From JBEBXQ01 sp040391535 (lineage in GTDB: Bacteria > Bacteroidota > Bacteroidia > Cytophagales > Spirosomataceae): DNA of 13,261 nt. A program made the translations under genes and the position numbers. This document shows, piece after piece, positions 1-5,793 of the stretch. Where the stretch lies: positions 1 through 13,261 of the forward strand of contig JBEBXQ010000132.1 of the NCBI GenBank assembly GCA_040391535.1, given 5' to 3'. Each line of letters opens with the position of its first letter. Position 1 is the stretch's first letter. A model generated the notes under the pieces. That model did not search any database. It saw only the letters and a program-made list of their open reading frames with translations, and was not told the DNA's origin.

Positions 1-1
1 G

Positions 2-2071
2 GTCCGTGAACCGGATAAAGACGCGGTGTCATCACTATTTGATGAACTTGAATTCAAAACATTACGCCAGCGCGTGTTTGGCACCGGTGCACCGGCAGCC
101 GTTCAACCCAAAGCTACAGCCAGACCGTCTGCTAACGGTCAGCTTGATCTGTTCGGTACCCCGGCCAGTGCTTCACCCGCTGTTCCCGATCTTCAGAATA
201 CTGAGGCTGCACCTGCCGTACCGGCTGTTACTTTTGAGGATAATATAGGATGGGCTAAAAAGAATGCTGAAAACACGCGCCATCACTACCACATCGTTGA
301 CACACCGGCTTTACGTAAAAGCCTGGTAAAATATCTGAATCTGCAATCACTGATCTGTTTTGATACCGAAACCACTTCAGTGAATGCGCTTGAGTCGGAA
401 CTGGTGGGGATGTCATTTGCCTACAGGCCGTACGAGGCATTTTATATACCGTTTCCGGCAGAACGGGAAGCAGCCTTAACGATTCTTGAAGATTTCAGAG
501 AGGTTTTTGAAAATGAAAATATTGCCAAAACAGCGCAGAACATCAAATATGATATGCTCGTGCTGAATAATTATGGCATTACTATAAAAGGACAGCTCCA
601 CGATACAATGCTCGCTCATTATCTTCTTGAGCCCGAAAAAAGGCATAGTATGGATTTGCTGGCCAATGTTTACCTGAATTACGAGCCCATCAAAATAGAT
701 ACGCTGATCGGCAAAAAAGGAGGAAAGCAGGGAAATATGCGGGACGTAGCGCTACCTGAAATTGCAGAATATGCCGCAGAAGACGCCGATATTACCCTGC
801 AGCTCCATCATAAGATTATTCCTGGTTTGCTTTCAGGGTATGCCTCGGATCTTTACAAAACAGTAGAAATGCCATTGGTCAATGTGCTGGTGAAAATGGA
901 AAGTGAAGGTGTAAAGGTTGATATGGCAGCGCTGAAAGAGATGTCGGGCTTGCTGGAAAGCGATATGAAAGTCCTGGAGGAAATGGTTTATGCAGATGCC
1001 GGGGAACGTTTCAATCTGAATTCCCCGAAACAGCTGGGGGAAATATTGTTCGAGAAAATGAAGCTGACCGACAAGCCCAAAAAGACCAAAACCGGACAAT
1101 ACGCAACAGGCGAGGACATTTTATCGGACCTGGAAGTACATCATGAAATAGCCCGTAAAATCCTGGATTACCGTGAACTTCAGAAACTGAAATCTACTTA
1201 TGTAGATACACTACCCGAACTGATTAATCCCAAAACCGGGCGCATTCATACGTCCTACAACCAGGCGGTGACTGCCACGGGACGTCTGAGTTCCACCAAT
1301 CCAAACCTGCAGAATATTCCGATAAGGACAGCAAGGGGGAGAGAAATCAGAAAAGCGTTTATTCCGGCCGACAACGATTCTCTGATCCTTTCAGCCGATT
1401 ATTCTCAGATTGAGCTGCGGATCATGGCCGCGTTCAGTAAAGATGAAACCATGCTGAATGCTTTTGAGCACAGTCAGGATATTCATGCCAGCACTGCCAG
1501 TAAAGTTTTTAAAATACCGCTTGAAGAAGTGACTTCAGACATGAGGAGAAAAGCTAAAATGGTGAACTTTGGTATCATTTACGGGATTTCGGCCTTTGGG
1601 CTTGCCCAGCGGCTGGGCATAGCCCGTGGGGAAGCCGCATCCATTATCCAGGCCTATTTTGAGGAGTTTCCGGCTGTTAAGACTTATATGGACGGCGTTA
1701 TCAACCATGCCCGTGAGCATGAGTATGTAGAGACCATTCTGGGAAGAAGACGGTATTTGCCCGATATCAATTCCAGGAATCAGACCAATCGCGGATTTGC
1801 AGAAAGAAACGCCATTAACGCTCCTATCCAGGGATCGGCGGCTGATATGATCAAATTAGCAATGATTAAAGTACAGCAGTTTATTGAATCAGAAAAACTC
1901 AGATCAAGGATGATCTTACAGGTACATGATGAACTGGTTTTCGATGTTCATAAAAGTGAAGTTGAGCTGTTGAGTACTAAGGTGGATGAACTCATGCGTA
2001 CGGCCATAGAGTTGCCGGTAAAAATAGAAACCGGTATCGGAACAGGTATTAACTGGCTGGAAGCTCACTGA
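2..2071 (+). CDS. polA: DNA polymerase I, C-terminal three-quarters (5' end outside window)
   Basis: DNA polymerase I fills gaps and replaces RNA primers during replication and repair. The frame is open to the left edge, so the GTG at 26 is not the true start and the 5'-nuclease domain lies outside. Numbering from that GTG: a Pro/Ala-rich linker (about 20-70) carries QLDLF (39-43), which fits the beta-clamp-binding consensus. The 3'-5' exonuclease domain has Exo I D113-T-E115, Exo II N172-x3-D176 and Exo III Y249-x3-D253, so proofreading should be active. The polymerase domain has motif A (DYSQIELR, D458), motif B (R507-x3-K511-x3-F515, then the YG pair) and motif C (H634-D635-E636). F515 is the Phe that, in this family, goes with discrimination against dideoxynucleotides. 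The protein ends naturally at TGA 2069-2071 with no frameshift. Identification is secure; only the N-terminus is missing. Confidence 0.97.
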   Translation, partial: VREPDKDAVSSLFDELEFKTLRQRVFGTGAPAAVQPKATARPSANGQLDLFGTPASASPAVPDLQNTEAAPAVPAVTFEDNIGWAKKNAENTRHHYHIVDTPALRKSLVKYLNLQSLICFDTETTSVNALESELVGMSFAYRPYEAFYIPFPAEREAALTILEDFREVFENENIAKTAQNIKYDMLVLNNYGITIKGQLHDTMLAHYLLEPEKRHSMDLLANVYLNYEPIKIDTLIGKKGGKQGNMRDVALPEIAEYAAEDADITLQLHHKIIPGLLSGYASDLYKTVEMPLVNVLVKMESEGVKVDMAALKEMSGLLESDMKVLEEMVYADAGERFNLNSPKQLGEILFEKMKLTDKPKKTKTGQYATGEDILSDLEVHHEIARKILDYRELQKLKSTYVDTLPELINPKTGRIHTSYNQAVTATGRLSSTNPNLQNIPIRTARGREIRKAFIPADNDSLILSADYSQIELRIMAAFSKDETMLNAFEHSQDIHASTASKVFKIPLEEVTSDMRRKAKMVNFGIIYGISAFGLAQRLGIARGEAASIIQAYFEEFPAVKTYMDGVINHAREHEYVETILGRRRYLPDINSRNQTNRGFAERNAINAPIQGSAADMIKLAMIKVQQFIESEKLRSRMILQVHDELVFDVHKSEVELLSTKVDELMRTAIELPVKIETGIGTGINWLEAH

Positions 2072-2121
2072 GTGCTTCCGGTCATCCGCGCACACTGAAA
2101 AATTGAAATCCCGGCCTTAAG

Positions 2122-2155
2122 AATCTGCTGATTCACTTTTGTATATCAGCAGATT
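2122..2155. repeat. 11-bp perfect hairpin downstream of polA, no U-tract
   Basis: The arms AATCTGCTGAT (2122-2132) and ATCAGCAGATT (2145-2155) are exact reverse complements around a 12-nt loop. The hairpin starts about 50 bp after the polA stop, so it could mark the 3' end of that transcript. Neither strand has a T-run directly after the stem, so it is not a canonical rho-independent terminator. It may instead be a transcript-end or stability hairpin. Confidence 0.5.
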
Positions 2156-2200
2156 GCCATCAGGTAAAGGAGATAAAACTGAAGTGAAGTCTATATAAAC

Positions 2201-2225
2201 AAAAAAGATCGCCCAAGTGGGCAAT
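2201..2225 (-). terminator. Rho-independent terminator for the acyltransferase gene
   Basis: Read on the minus strand, a short GC-rich stem (ATTGCCCA / TGGGCGAT, 2225 down to 2208) is followed by C and six T residues (2207-2201 region). It sits about 40 bp past the stop codon of the minus-strand gene ending at 2264, where a terminator is expected. Full pairing would leave only a 2-nt loop, so the functional stem is probably the central GCCC/GGGC with a 4-nt loop. Confidence 0.7.
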
Positions 2226-2263
2226 CCCTTTGCGGTTACACTATTAAATATTACTACAAGTTT

Positions 2264-3373
2264 CTAAATCAGAATGCTTTTTGAGATTAATTCACCAAAA
2301 ATATTCTCTCCAAGCTTTTTCCAGGGCGACTTAATGGCTGGTCTGGATAAGTAAGATTTCAAATCAGAAGTAATTTCATAGGTTCTGTAGAAATTTCTGT
2401 CAAACAATATGAAATTATCTTCCATTTCAAAAATCCTGTAACGACCGTGGTTAAAACGGTACACATCATTTTCAATTTCACTGACCATCTTGTCATTCGT
2501 CTCTTTCTCTTCATCCAGAATCAGGGCAGTGTGTATATAGTTCCAACCTTCCCATTGATCCGGGTAAGATTTTATATGTCTTCCGAAAATATCATAAATA
2601 AACTGCAGGGATTTTTCGTTAAATGCCTCTCTTGACTGGCCGGGATCCGGAGTAAGCGGCTTTCCTAAGCGCAGTACATTCTTATAATTCTTCTTCCGGT
2701 ACTGAATGACAGGTATAATCGGTACACCCGTCAGATAACTCAGATACGGGATCCCCTTCCGCACTTCTAATTTTCTGCCAAGAAAATTCACCTGTGTATT
2801 ATCCTCAGGCTTTCCGCTGCCGGTATTCCCATCCAGAAACACCACCAAAGAACGGCCGTTTTTTATTTCTCTTGCTAATTTCAGCAGTATACCCGGTTCT
2901 TCAGCATTCAGGATATTAACTTTTGATGTAATTCCAAACTCATCCATCATATTCTGATAATACTGACCAAATAAAACGGATTGCTGTTCATAAAGCTCCT
3001 GACGAACCAGAATTGAAAAGTCCCGGTTTTGACGACCCAACCAGTTGATCAGGAGCCAGTAAGAACCAAAGTGGAAAGTGCAAAATATAAACGGAGATTT
3101 ATTTCTGGTAACCATGGAGACCTCTCCCTCAAAATCAGAGACATCACTGAGGTGTAAGATTTCCCGGTCAAAATTCTGTAAAGTCTGATTCCTTATCAGG
3201 TTCTTGTAAATATCCTCATGCGATGACTCCGTAACGGATGGCAGAAAGTTAGTGAGGTTGGCAGAAAAAAGACCCAGTTTCACACAGTATCCCTCCTGCT
3301 TTTCCATATCAATTCTGTCGATTGACTGAACGCAATCTCTTACAACTTGCTGGTATTCCTTAAATGCTGTCAT
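2264..3373 (-). CDS. LPLAT/LpxL-like acyltransferase with PqqD/RRE-like C-terminal extension
   Basis: 369 aa. Residues about 85-285 follow the lysophospholipid acyltransferase / LpxL (HtrB) pattern. The HFGSY block has the presumed catalytic H101; FLDGNTGSG (179-187) and FLGRKLEVRKGIPYLS (197-212) lead into TGVPIIPV (215-222), and PDQWEGW (271-277) matches the PeqW block near the end of LpxL-type domains. The family moves acyl chains onto lipids and in some cases other amines or hydroxyls. The position that is Asp/Glu in the usual H-x4-D/E motif is Trp106. No N-terminal membrane helix is obvious, unlike LpxL. Residues about 300-369 lie outside the acyltransferase domain and read as paired beta-strands (RYRIFEMED, NFILFDRNFYRTYEI) then two or three helices ending in GELISKSILI, like PqqD or RiPP recognition elements. 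The 57-codon gene 30 bp upstream on the same strand is probably co-transcribed and could supply the substrate. Family assignment is firm; the RRE-like reading and substrate are inference. Confidence 0.85.
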   Translation of the reverse strand: MTAFKEYQQVVRDCVQSIDRIDMEKQEGYCVKLGLFSANLTNFLPSVTESSHEDIYKNLIRNQTLQNFDREILHLSDVSDFEGEVSMVTRNKSPFIFCTFHFGSYWLLINWLGRQNRDFSILVRQELYEQQSVLFGQYYQNMMDEFGITSKVNILNAEEPGILLKLAREIKNGRSLVVFLDGNTGSGKPEDNTQVNFLGRKLEVRKGIPYLSYLTGVPIIPVIQYRKKNYKNVLRLGKPLTPDPGQSREAFNEKSLQFIYDIFGRHIKSYPDQWEGWNYIHTALILDEEKETNDKMVSEIENDVYRFNHGRYRIFEMEDNFILFDRNFYRTYEITSDLKSYLSRPAIKSPWKKLGENIFGELISKSILI

Positions 3374-3403
3374 CGAATCAGTGTATTTACAACCAGGTAA
3401 AAA

Positions 3404-3577
3404 TTAAAACGTCAGCTTAAGTTCCTTTTTAGGCGCAACAAAGTCATATACTCCAAAGCAGGACAGTGTAGGATCGTAAGGCTCATCCGCTTTCAGAATT
3501 TCTCCTTTTACCCTGATGCTATTTTTAGCGATAAATTCAGTAATATTTCCTTTCGCTTTAATATCAAATTTTTTCAT
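3404..3577 (-). CDS. Small 57-aa protein, possible peptide substrate of the acyltransferase
   Basis: ATG at 3577-3575, TAA at 3406-3404. It begins MKKFDIKAKGNITEFIAK and ends in CFGVYDFVAPKKELKLTF; there is one Cys (residue 40) and about ten Lys. There is no signal peptide, no transmembrane segment and no double-Gly leader site, so it is not a standard Bacteroidota GG-leader precursor. Support for a real gene: an ATG-AAA-AAA start, an exact -7 box about 100 bp upstream, no other gene in the gap, and a 30-bp spacing to the downstream acyltransferase. The N-terminal half (1-30, basic and beta/alpha-like) could be a leader, and the C-terminal half (31-57, Asp/Pro/aromatic with a Lys-rich end) a core; this split is conjecture. 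I do not recognise the family. It could also be a small beta-rich binding protein unrelated to modification. Confidence 0.7.
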   Translation of the reverse strand: MKKFDIKAKGNITEFIAKNSIRVKGEILKADEPYDPTLSCFGVYDFVAPKKELKLTF

Positions 3578-3593
3578 AACTATAGAAATTTTT

Positions 3594-3629
3594 ATGGTTT
3601 AAACATTTGAACAACTCCAAACAAACCAT
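3594..3629 (-). repeat. Inverted repeat in the leader of the 57-aa gene
   Basis: ATGGTTT (3594-3600) and AAACCAT (3623-3629) are exact 7-bp reverse complements separated by 22 nt. They lie 17-52 nt upstream of the small gene's ATG, inside the leader predicted from the -7 box. They could form an RNA hairpin near the translation start or be a protein-binding dyad. The stem is short and AT-rich, so this is a weak call. Confidence 0.3.
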
Positions 3630-3678
3630 TTTCATTAGATTAATCAGAGGTAGAAAAATTTGTTTGATTTTGATATTA

Positions 3679-3686
3679 CAAAGGTA
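3679..3686 (-). promoter_or_regulatory. Bacteroidota-type -7 box driving the peptide/acyltransferase pair
   Basis: The minus strand reads TACCTTTG, an exact match to the Bacteroidota -7 consensus TAnnTTTG, in the divergent region about 100 bp upstream of the small gene's ATG. A TTG-type -33 element at the usual ~19-bp spacing is not clear (the sequence there is TTTC), so the promoter may be weak or activator-dependent. The predicted leader is roughly 95 nt. Confidence 0.5.
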
Positions 3687-3821
3687 GACTGAACCATATC
3701 CTCAGGAAATGAGTAATATTTACCATTTTTAAGTTACTTTGTAGTAAATTTTGCCATGTAAAAACATATGAAATGAAATAACTGCTCTTAATCAACAAGT
3801 TAGCAGTATTCAATATCATCA

Positions 3822-4775
3822 ATGAAGACAATTATACTATACCGGAGTTTTCTGAAAAGGCCTTGGGTTGGACCATTTATGCTCCTCCTCGTAGTAATTT
3901 TATATGAAATCCTGAGCTGGACTTTAAATCCCAATAGTAGAATTATACACTTTAACAGATATGAAAACCTTACCTCGTATATTATTAACTGGATCTTAGG
4001 TTTCTATCTGCCCGAACTCACATCTATTTTAATACTGACCTATCTTATTAATATTTACCATCTGATTTTAAAAACGAATTCTATTCAGCTTCGTTTTATC
4101 CCTTTGATGAAGTATGAACTGGCATTTATTCCGCTGTTACTGGTTTCCTATTTCATTTTCACCCCGTTTACAGTTACAGTCAGGTTTTTACTGAGGCAGT
4201 TCCCCAACTATTCTCTGAATGTCTATAAAACGGTATATCTGCCCAACTGCTATGCTATTGAAGCATATCTGCTCTATGTTCCGTTCATCATGATTGTCGG
4301 ATATCTCTTACTCAATATTTCGTTAGGAATAGATATATTCAATAATTATACCCGGCAAAACTCAGCCCTGGAAGATCAGATTCTGTTGGTTAACTCTCCA
4401 GCTGAAGAATCACAGTATCTCGAACTGGTGGAGGGGAAAAACCATCTGGGAGAAACAATCCTTGCTGTCAGGGACTGTTTTTTCTTTGAATCCAATGAGC
4501 GTAATTATTATGCACATCATGAAAATGGTGTGTTCAGAATTTCAAAATCGATCAGTTCACTGGAAACGGAACTGGATCCCTCGCATTTTTTCAGAAGCAA
4601 TCGCAACAATATTATCAATCTCAATTATTTTGATCAGTATACTTACTGGGAAAAGGGTAAGTATATTCTGCAAAGTACCAAAAACAATAAACTGGAACTG
4701 GCTATGCCACGGGCACGGCTTCAAAACTATAAATCTGCGCTCGAAATAAACAGGAAATCCAGGTCAGACGATTAG
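3822..4775 (+). CDS. Membrane-anchored LytTR-domain transcriptional regulator
   Basis: 317 aa. Four hydrophobic segments (about 17-33, 60-83, 100-118 and 147-170) form an N-terminal membrane domain. A linker (about 171-212) leads to a C-terminal LytTR DNA-binding domain (about 213-308) showing the family pattern: a strand around ILAVRDCFFFES, the SLETEL helix, FFRSNRNNIINLNYF (256-270) and the final helix with MPRARLQNYKSAL. There is no receiver domain and no histidine kinase beside it, so any signal is probably sensed by the membrane domain itself. That layout is common in Bacteroidota. LytTR proteins typically activate from paired direct repeats and in other phyla control peptide and bacteriocin systems. 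The gene is divergent from the peptide/acyltransferase pair, making that pair a natural target (inference). ATG 3822 is the first in-frame start before TM1. It ends at TAG, directly abutting the convergent LuxR gene. Confidence 0.9.
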   Translation: MKTIILYRSFLKRPWVGPFMLLLVVILYEILSWTLNPNSRIIHFNRYENLTSYIINWILGFYLPELTSILILTYLINIYHLILKTNSIQLRFIPLMKYELAFIPLLLVSYFIFTPFTVTVRFLLRQFPNYSLNVYKTVYLPNCYAIEAYLLYVPFIMIVGYLLLNISLGIDIFNNYTRQNSALEDQILLVNSPAEESQYLELVEGKNHLGETILAVRDCFFFESNERNYYAHHENGVFRISKSISSLETELDPSHFFRSNRNNIINLNYFDQYTYWEKGKYILQSTKNNKLELAMPRARLQNYKSALEINRKSRSDD

Positions 4776-5453
4776 CTACAGGAAACTTCTTATCTGCAGA
4801 CCCTCCTTCAGCAAGTCCCGGCTGCTTTTCAGCTTAAACTTGTCAGTGATATTCTGTTTATGATTGGCCAGGGTCCTGTAACTCATGTTCAGCATGGTCG
4901 CCATTTCCTGTCCGGTATAGCCTTCGGTAACAAAATAAAGGACTTCCTTCTCCCGCTTGGTCAGAAGCGCAATCTTCCTCTGCGTTTCGGTATCAGGTTC
5001 TACAATTCCGTAGCGATCAATCAGCTGCTTAAAGCAGGTGCTGTAAAATGTTTCATTGGTGCTTAATTTACCCAGGCAACTATACAATTCGCTCAGATTA
5101 TCATCTACATGAAGATAAGCACTGAACTTGTTCTGTAACATATAATTCAGGTCAACAGGATCCTTTGAATTGAAATACAGGATCACTTTCGTTTTCCTTT
5201 GCCCTTCTGCCAGCACTTCATTAAAGCGGGTTGTATCCTGATTTACGACAGCAGCATCGGTAATGACAAATGATGGCTTTTTAACACGTATTTTCTGAAT
5301 TACATCATCCAGTTGCATGGCCCGCCCTACCACATCAAATCCCTCCCGTTTCAGCAAACTACCCAGTACTTCACAGGTAAAAGATTCTGCTTTGGCTACC
5401 AATACCTTCGTATCGATTTTTCTAAGCTCAAATTTATTGTCATTTTCCTTCAT
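4776..5453 (-). CDS. REC-LuxR family regulator with degenerate receiver domain
   Basis: 225 aa. Residues about 15-132 have the receiver (CheY-like) fold pattern and 162-222 form a LuxR/NarL helix-turn-helix (LLTKREKEVLYFV, EMATMLNMSYRTLANHKQNITDKF). The receiver is atypical. The acidic pair after strand 1 is missing (VLVAKAESF at 17-25, where VLIADDH is usual). D66 in FVITDAAVV sits at the phospho-acceptor position, but the conserved Lys near strand 5 is His115 (SAYLHVDD). Without Mg-binding acidic residues and this Lys, normal phospho-switching is unlikely, so it may work constitutively, by ligand binding or by partner contact. No partner kinase is adjacent. The promoter region upstream carries a TTGACA-like -35 and tandem 21-bp repeats. 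Start ATG at 5453-5451; the stop abuts the convergent LytTR gene stop. Confidence 0.9.
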   Translation of the reverse strand: MKENDNKFELRKIDTKVLVAKAESFTCEVLGSLLKREGFDVVGRAMQLDDVIQKIRVKKPSFVITDAAVVNQDTTRFNEVLAEGQRKTKVILYFNSKDPVDLNYMLQNKFSAYLHVDDNLSELYSCLGKLSTNETFYSTCFKQLIDRYGIVEPDTETQRKIALLTKREKEVLYFVTEGYTGQEMATMLNMSYRTLANHKQNITDKFKLKSSRDLLKEGLQIRSFL

Positions 5454-5521
5454 ATCATTTGTGCGATCGGGCTTTTAGTTATACGAAAATTCATAACGTT
5501 GAGTAAATTACCAGGAGACTA

Positions 5522-5550
5522 ATTTAAGCCTTCTAAAAGTGCCTTGTCAA
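5522..5550 (-). promoter_or_regulatory. Possible promoter of the LuxR-family gene
   Basis: On the minus strand TTGACA (5550-5545) is followed after 17 bp by TTAAAT (5527-5522), a sigma70-like arrangement with a poor -10. Bacteroidota primary promoters normally use TAnnTTTG, which is absent here, so this is tentative. If it is real, the 21-bp repeats lie just upstream of the -35, a typical activator position. Confidence 0.25.
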
Positions 5551-5558
5551 GCCTCATT

Positions 5559-5593
5559 GCGTGAAATCAACCATTTCATGCATGAAATCAACC
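5559..5593. promoter_or_regulatory. Tandem 21-bp-spaced direct repeat with embedded palindrome (candidate operator)
   Basis: TGAAATCAACC occurs at 5562-5572 and again at 5583-5593, exactly 21 bp apart, or two helical turns; the match extends upstream as GCrTGAAATCAACC. Between and across the copies lies a perfect 16-bp palindrome, ATTTCATGCATGAAAT (5573-5588), so each TGAAAT also pairs with the ATTTCA half. Two same-face half-sites in a promoter region fit binding by a dimeric regulator, for example a LytTR or LuxR-type protein encoded alongside. The identity of the binder is inference. Confidence 0.55.
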
Positions 5594-5601
5594 TAATTTT
5601 T

Positions 5602-5623
5602 GCATACACTTCTACACGTATGC
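5602..5623. repeat. Inverted repeat GCATAC-N10-GTATGC
   Basis: GCATAC (5602-5607) and GTATGC (5618-5623) are exact reverse complements with a 10-nt spacer, starting 9 bp after the second 21-bp repeat. It may be a second operator in the same regulatory region. Six-bp arms can arise by chance, so support is limited. Confidence 0.3.
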
Positions 5624-5698
5624 GTTTATCAGGCCTTGTTCTGCCAGCATGATACCACCCGTTAGCCCTGCCTCCCGGCCCTGTCGAAAATTTTCTAT
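5612..5698 (-). other. GC-rich patch with protein-like 28-codon reading, possible gene remnant
   Basis: Inside an AT-rich intergenic region, 5632-5690 is clearly GC-richer. The minus strand reads 28 codons between stops, containing GREAGLTGGIMLAEQGLI and ending NAYV-stop. The composition (Gly/Ala/Leu/Glu rich) looks like a piece of real protein rather than random AT-rich translation. An internal ATG (5650-5648) would give only 12 residues. It could be a decayed gene end or coincidence; I do not recognise the family. Confidence 0.25.
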
Positions 5699-5742
5699 TC
5701 AATCTGAATCATTCCTCACACAAGTATATTCTTACCCCGCTA

Positions 5743-5758
5743 TGTTTTTGTATACAAA
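5743..5758 (+). promoter_or_regulatory. 12-bp palindrome overlapping a -7-like box upstream of the MBL hydrolase
   Basis: TTTGTATACAAA (5747-5758) is a perfect palindrome 35 bp before the hydrolase ATG. TGTTTTTG (5743-5750), one mismatch from the Bacteroidota -7 consensus TAnnTTTG, overlaps its left edge. A palindrome on the transcription start region suits a repressor operator, and the core resembles GntR-type operators (GT-TATA-AC layout). No such regulator is encoded in the window. Confidence 0.35.
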
Positions 5759-5793
5759 CCCTTGTTAAAACATAAATCTTATATTTTCTCATT

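Larger units (their letters stand above)
3578..3821. promoter_or_regulatory. Divergent intergenic region between the small gene and the LytTR gene
   Basis: This 244-bp AT-rich stretch must hold promoters for both directions. Besides the minus-strand -7 box at 3679-3686, the plus strand has TTACTTTG (3734-3741), one mismatch from TAnnTTTG, about 80 bp before the LytTR start. It also holds ATTTAC (3718-3723) / GTAAAT (3744-3749) and ACTGCT (3781-3786) / AGCAGT (3802-3807), which are short inverted repeats. No convincing pair of LytTR-type direct repeats at 21-bp spacing is visible. No further reading frame is supported. Confidence 0.4.
5454..5793. promoter_or_regulatory. 340-bp gene-free divergent regulatory region
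   Basis: This region separates the divergent LuxR and MBL-hydrolase genes. From left to right it holds a possible promoter for the LuxR gene, a tandem 21-bp repeat with an embedded 16-bp palindrome, a second dyad, a GC-rich patch that may be a gene remnant (5612-5698), and a 12-bp palindrome next to a -7-like box for the hydrolase. No complete gene with convincing coding character is visible on either strand. The elements are listed separately. Confidence 0.6.

Noticed and set aside
26..28. GTG as the start of polA
   Set aside because: The frame stays open to the left edge and the protein would lack the 5'-nuclease domain; the gene simply enters from outside the window.
3694..3757. CCAT repeated at 3694, 3723 and 3754 as possible LytTR half-sites
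   Set aside because: A four-base motif at uneven 29/31-bp spacing is expected by chance in AT-rich DNA and does not match the ~21-bp spacing of LytTR sites.
4462..4749. 95-codon plus-strand frame inside the LytTR gene
   Set aside because: It overlaps the conserved LytTR DNA-binding domain in another frame and has no start context or domain of its own.
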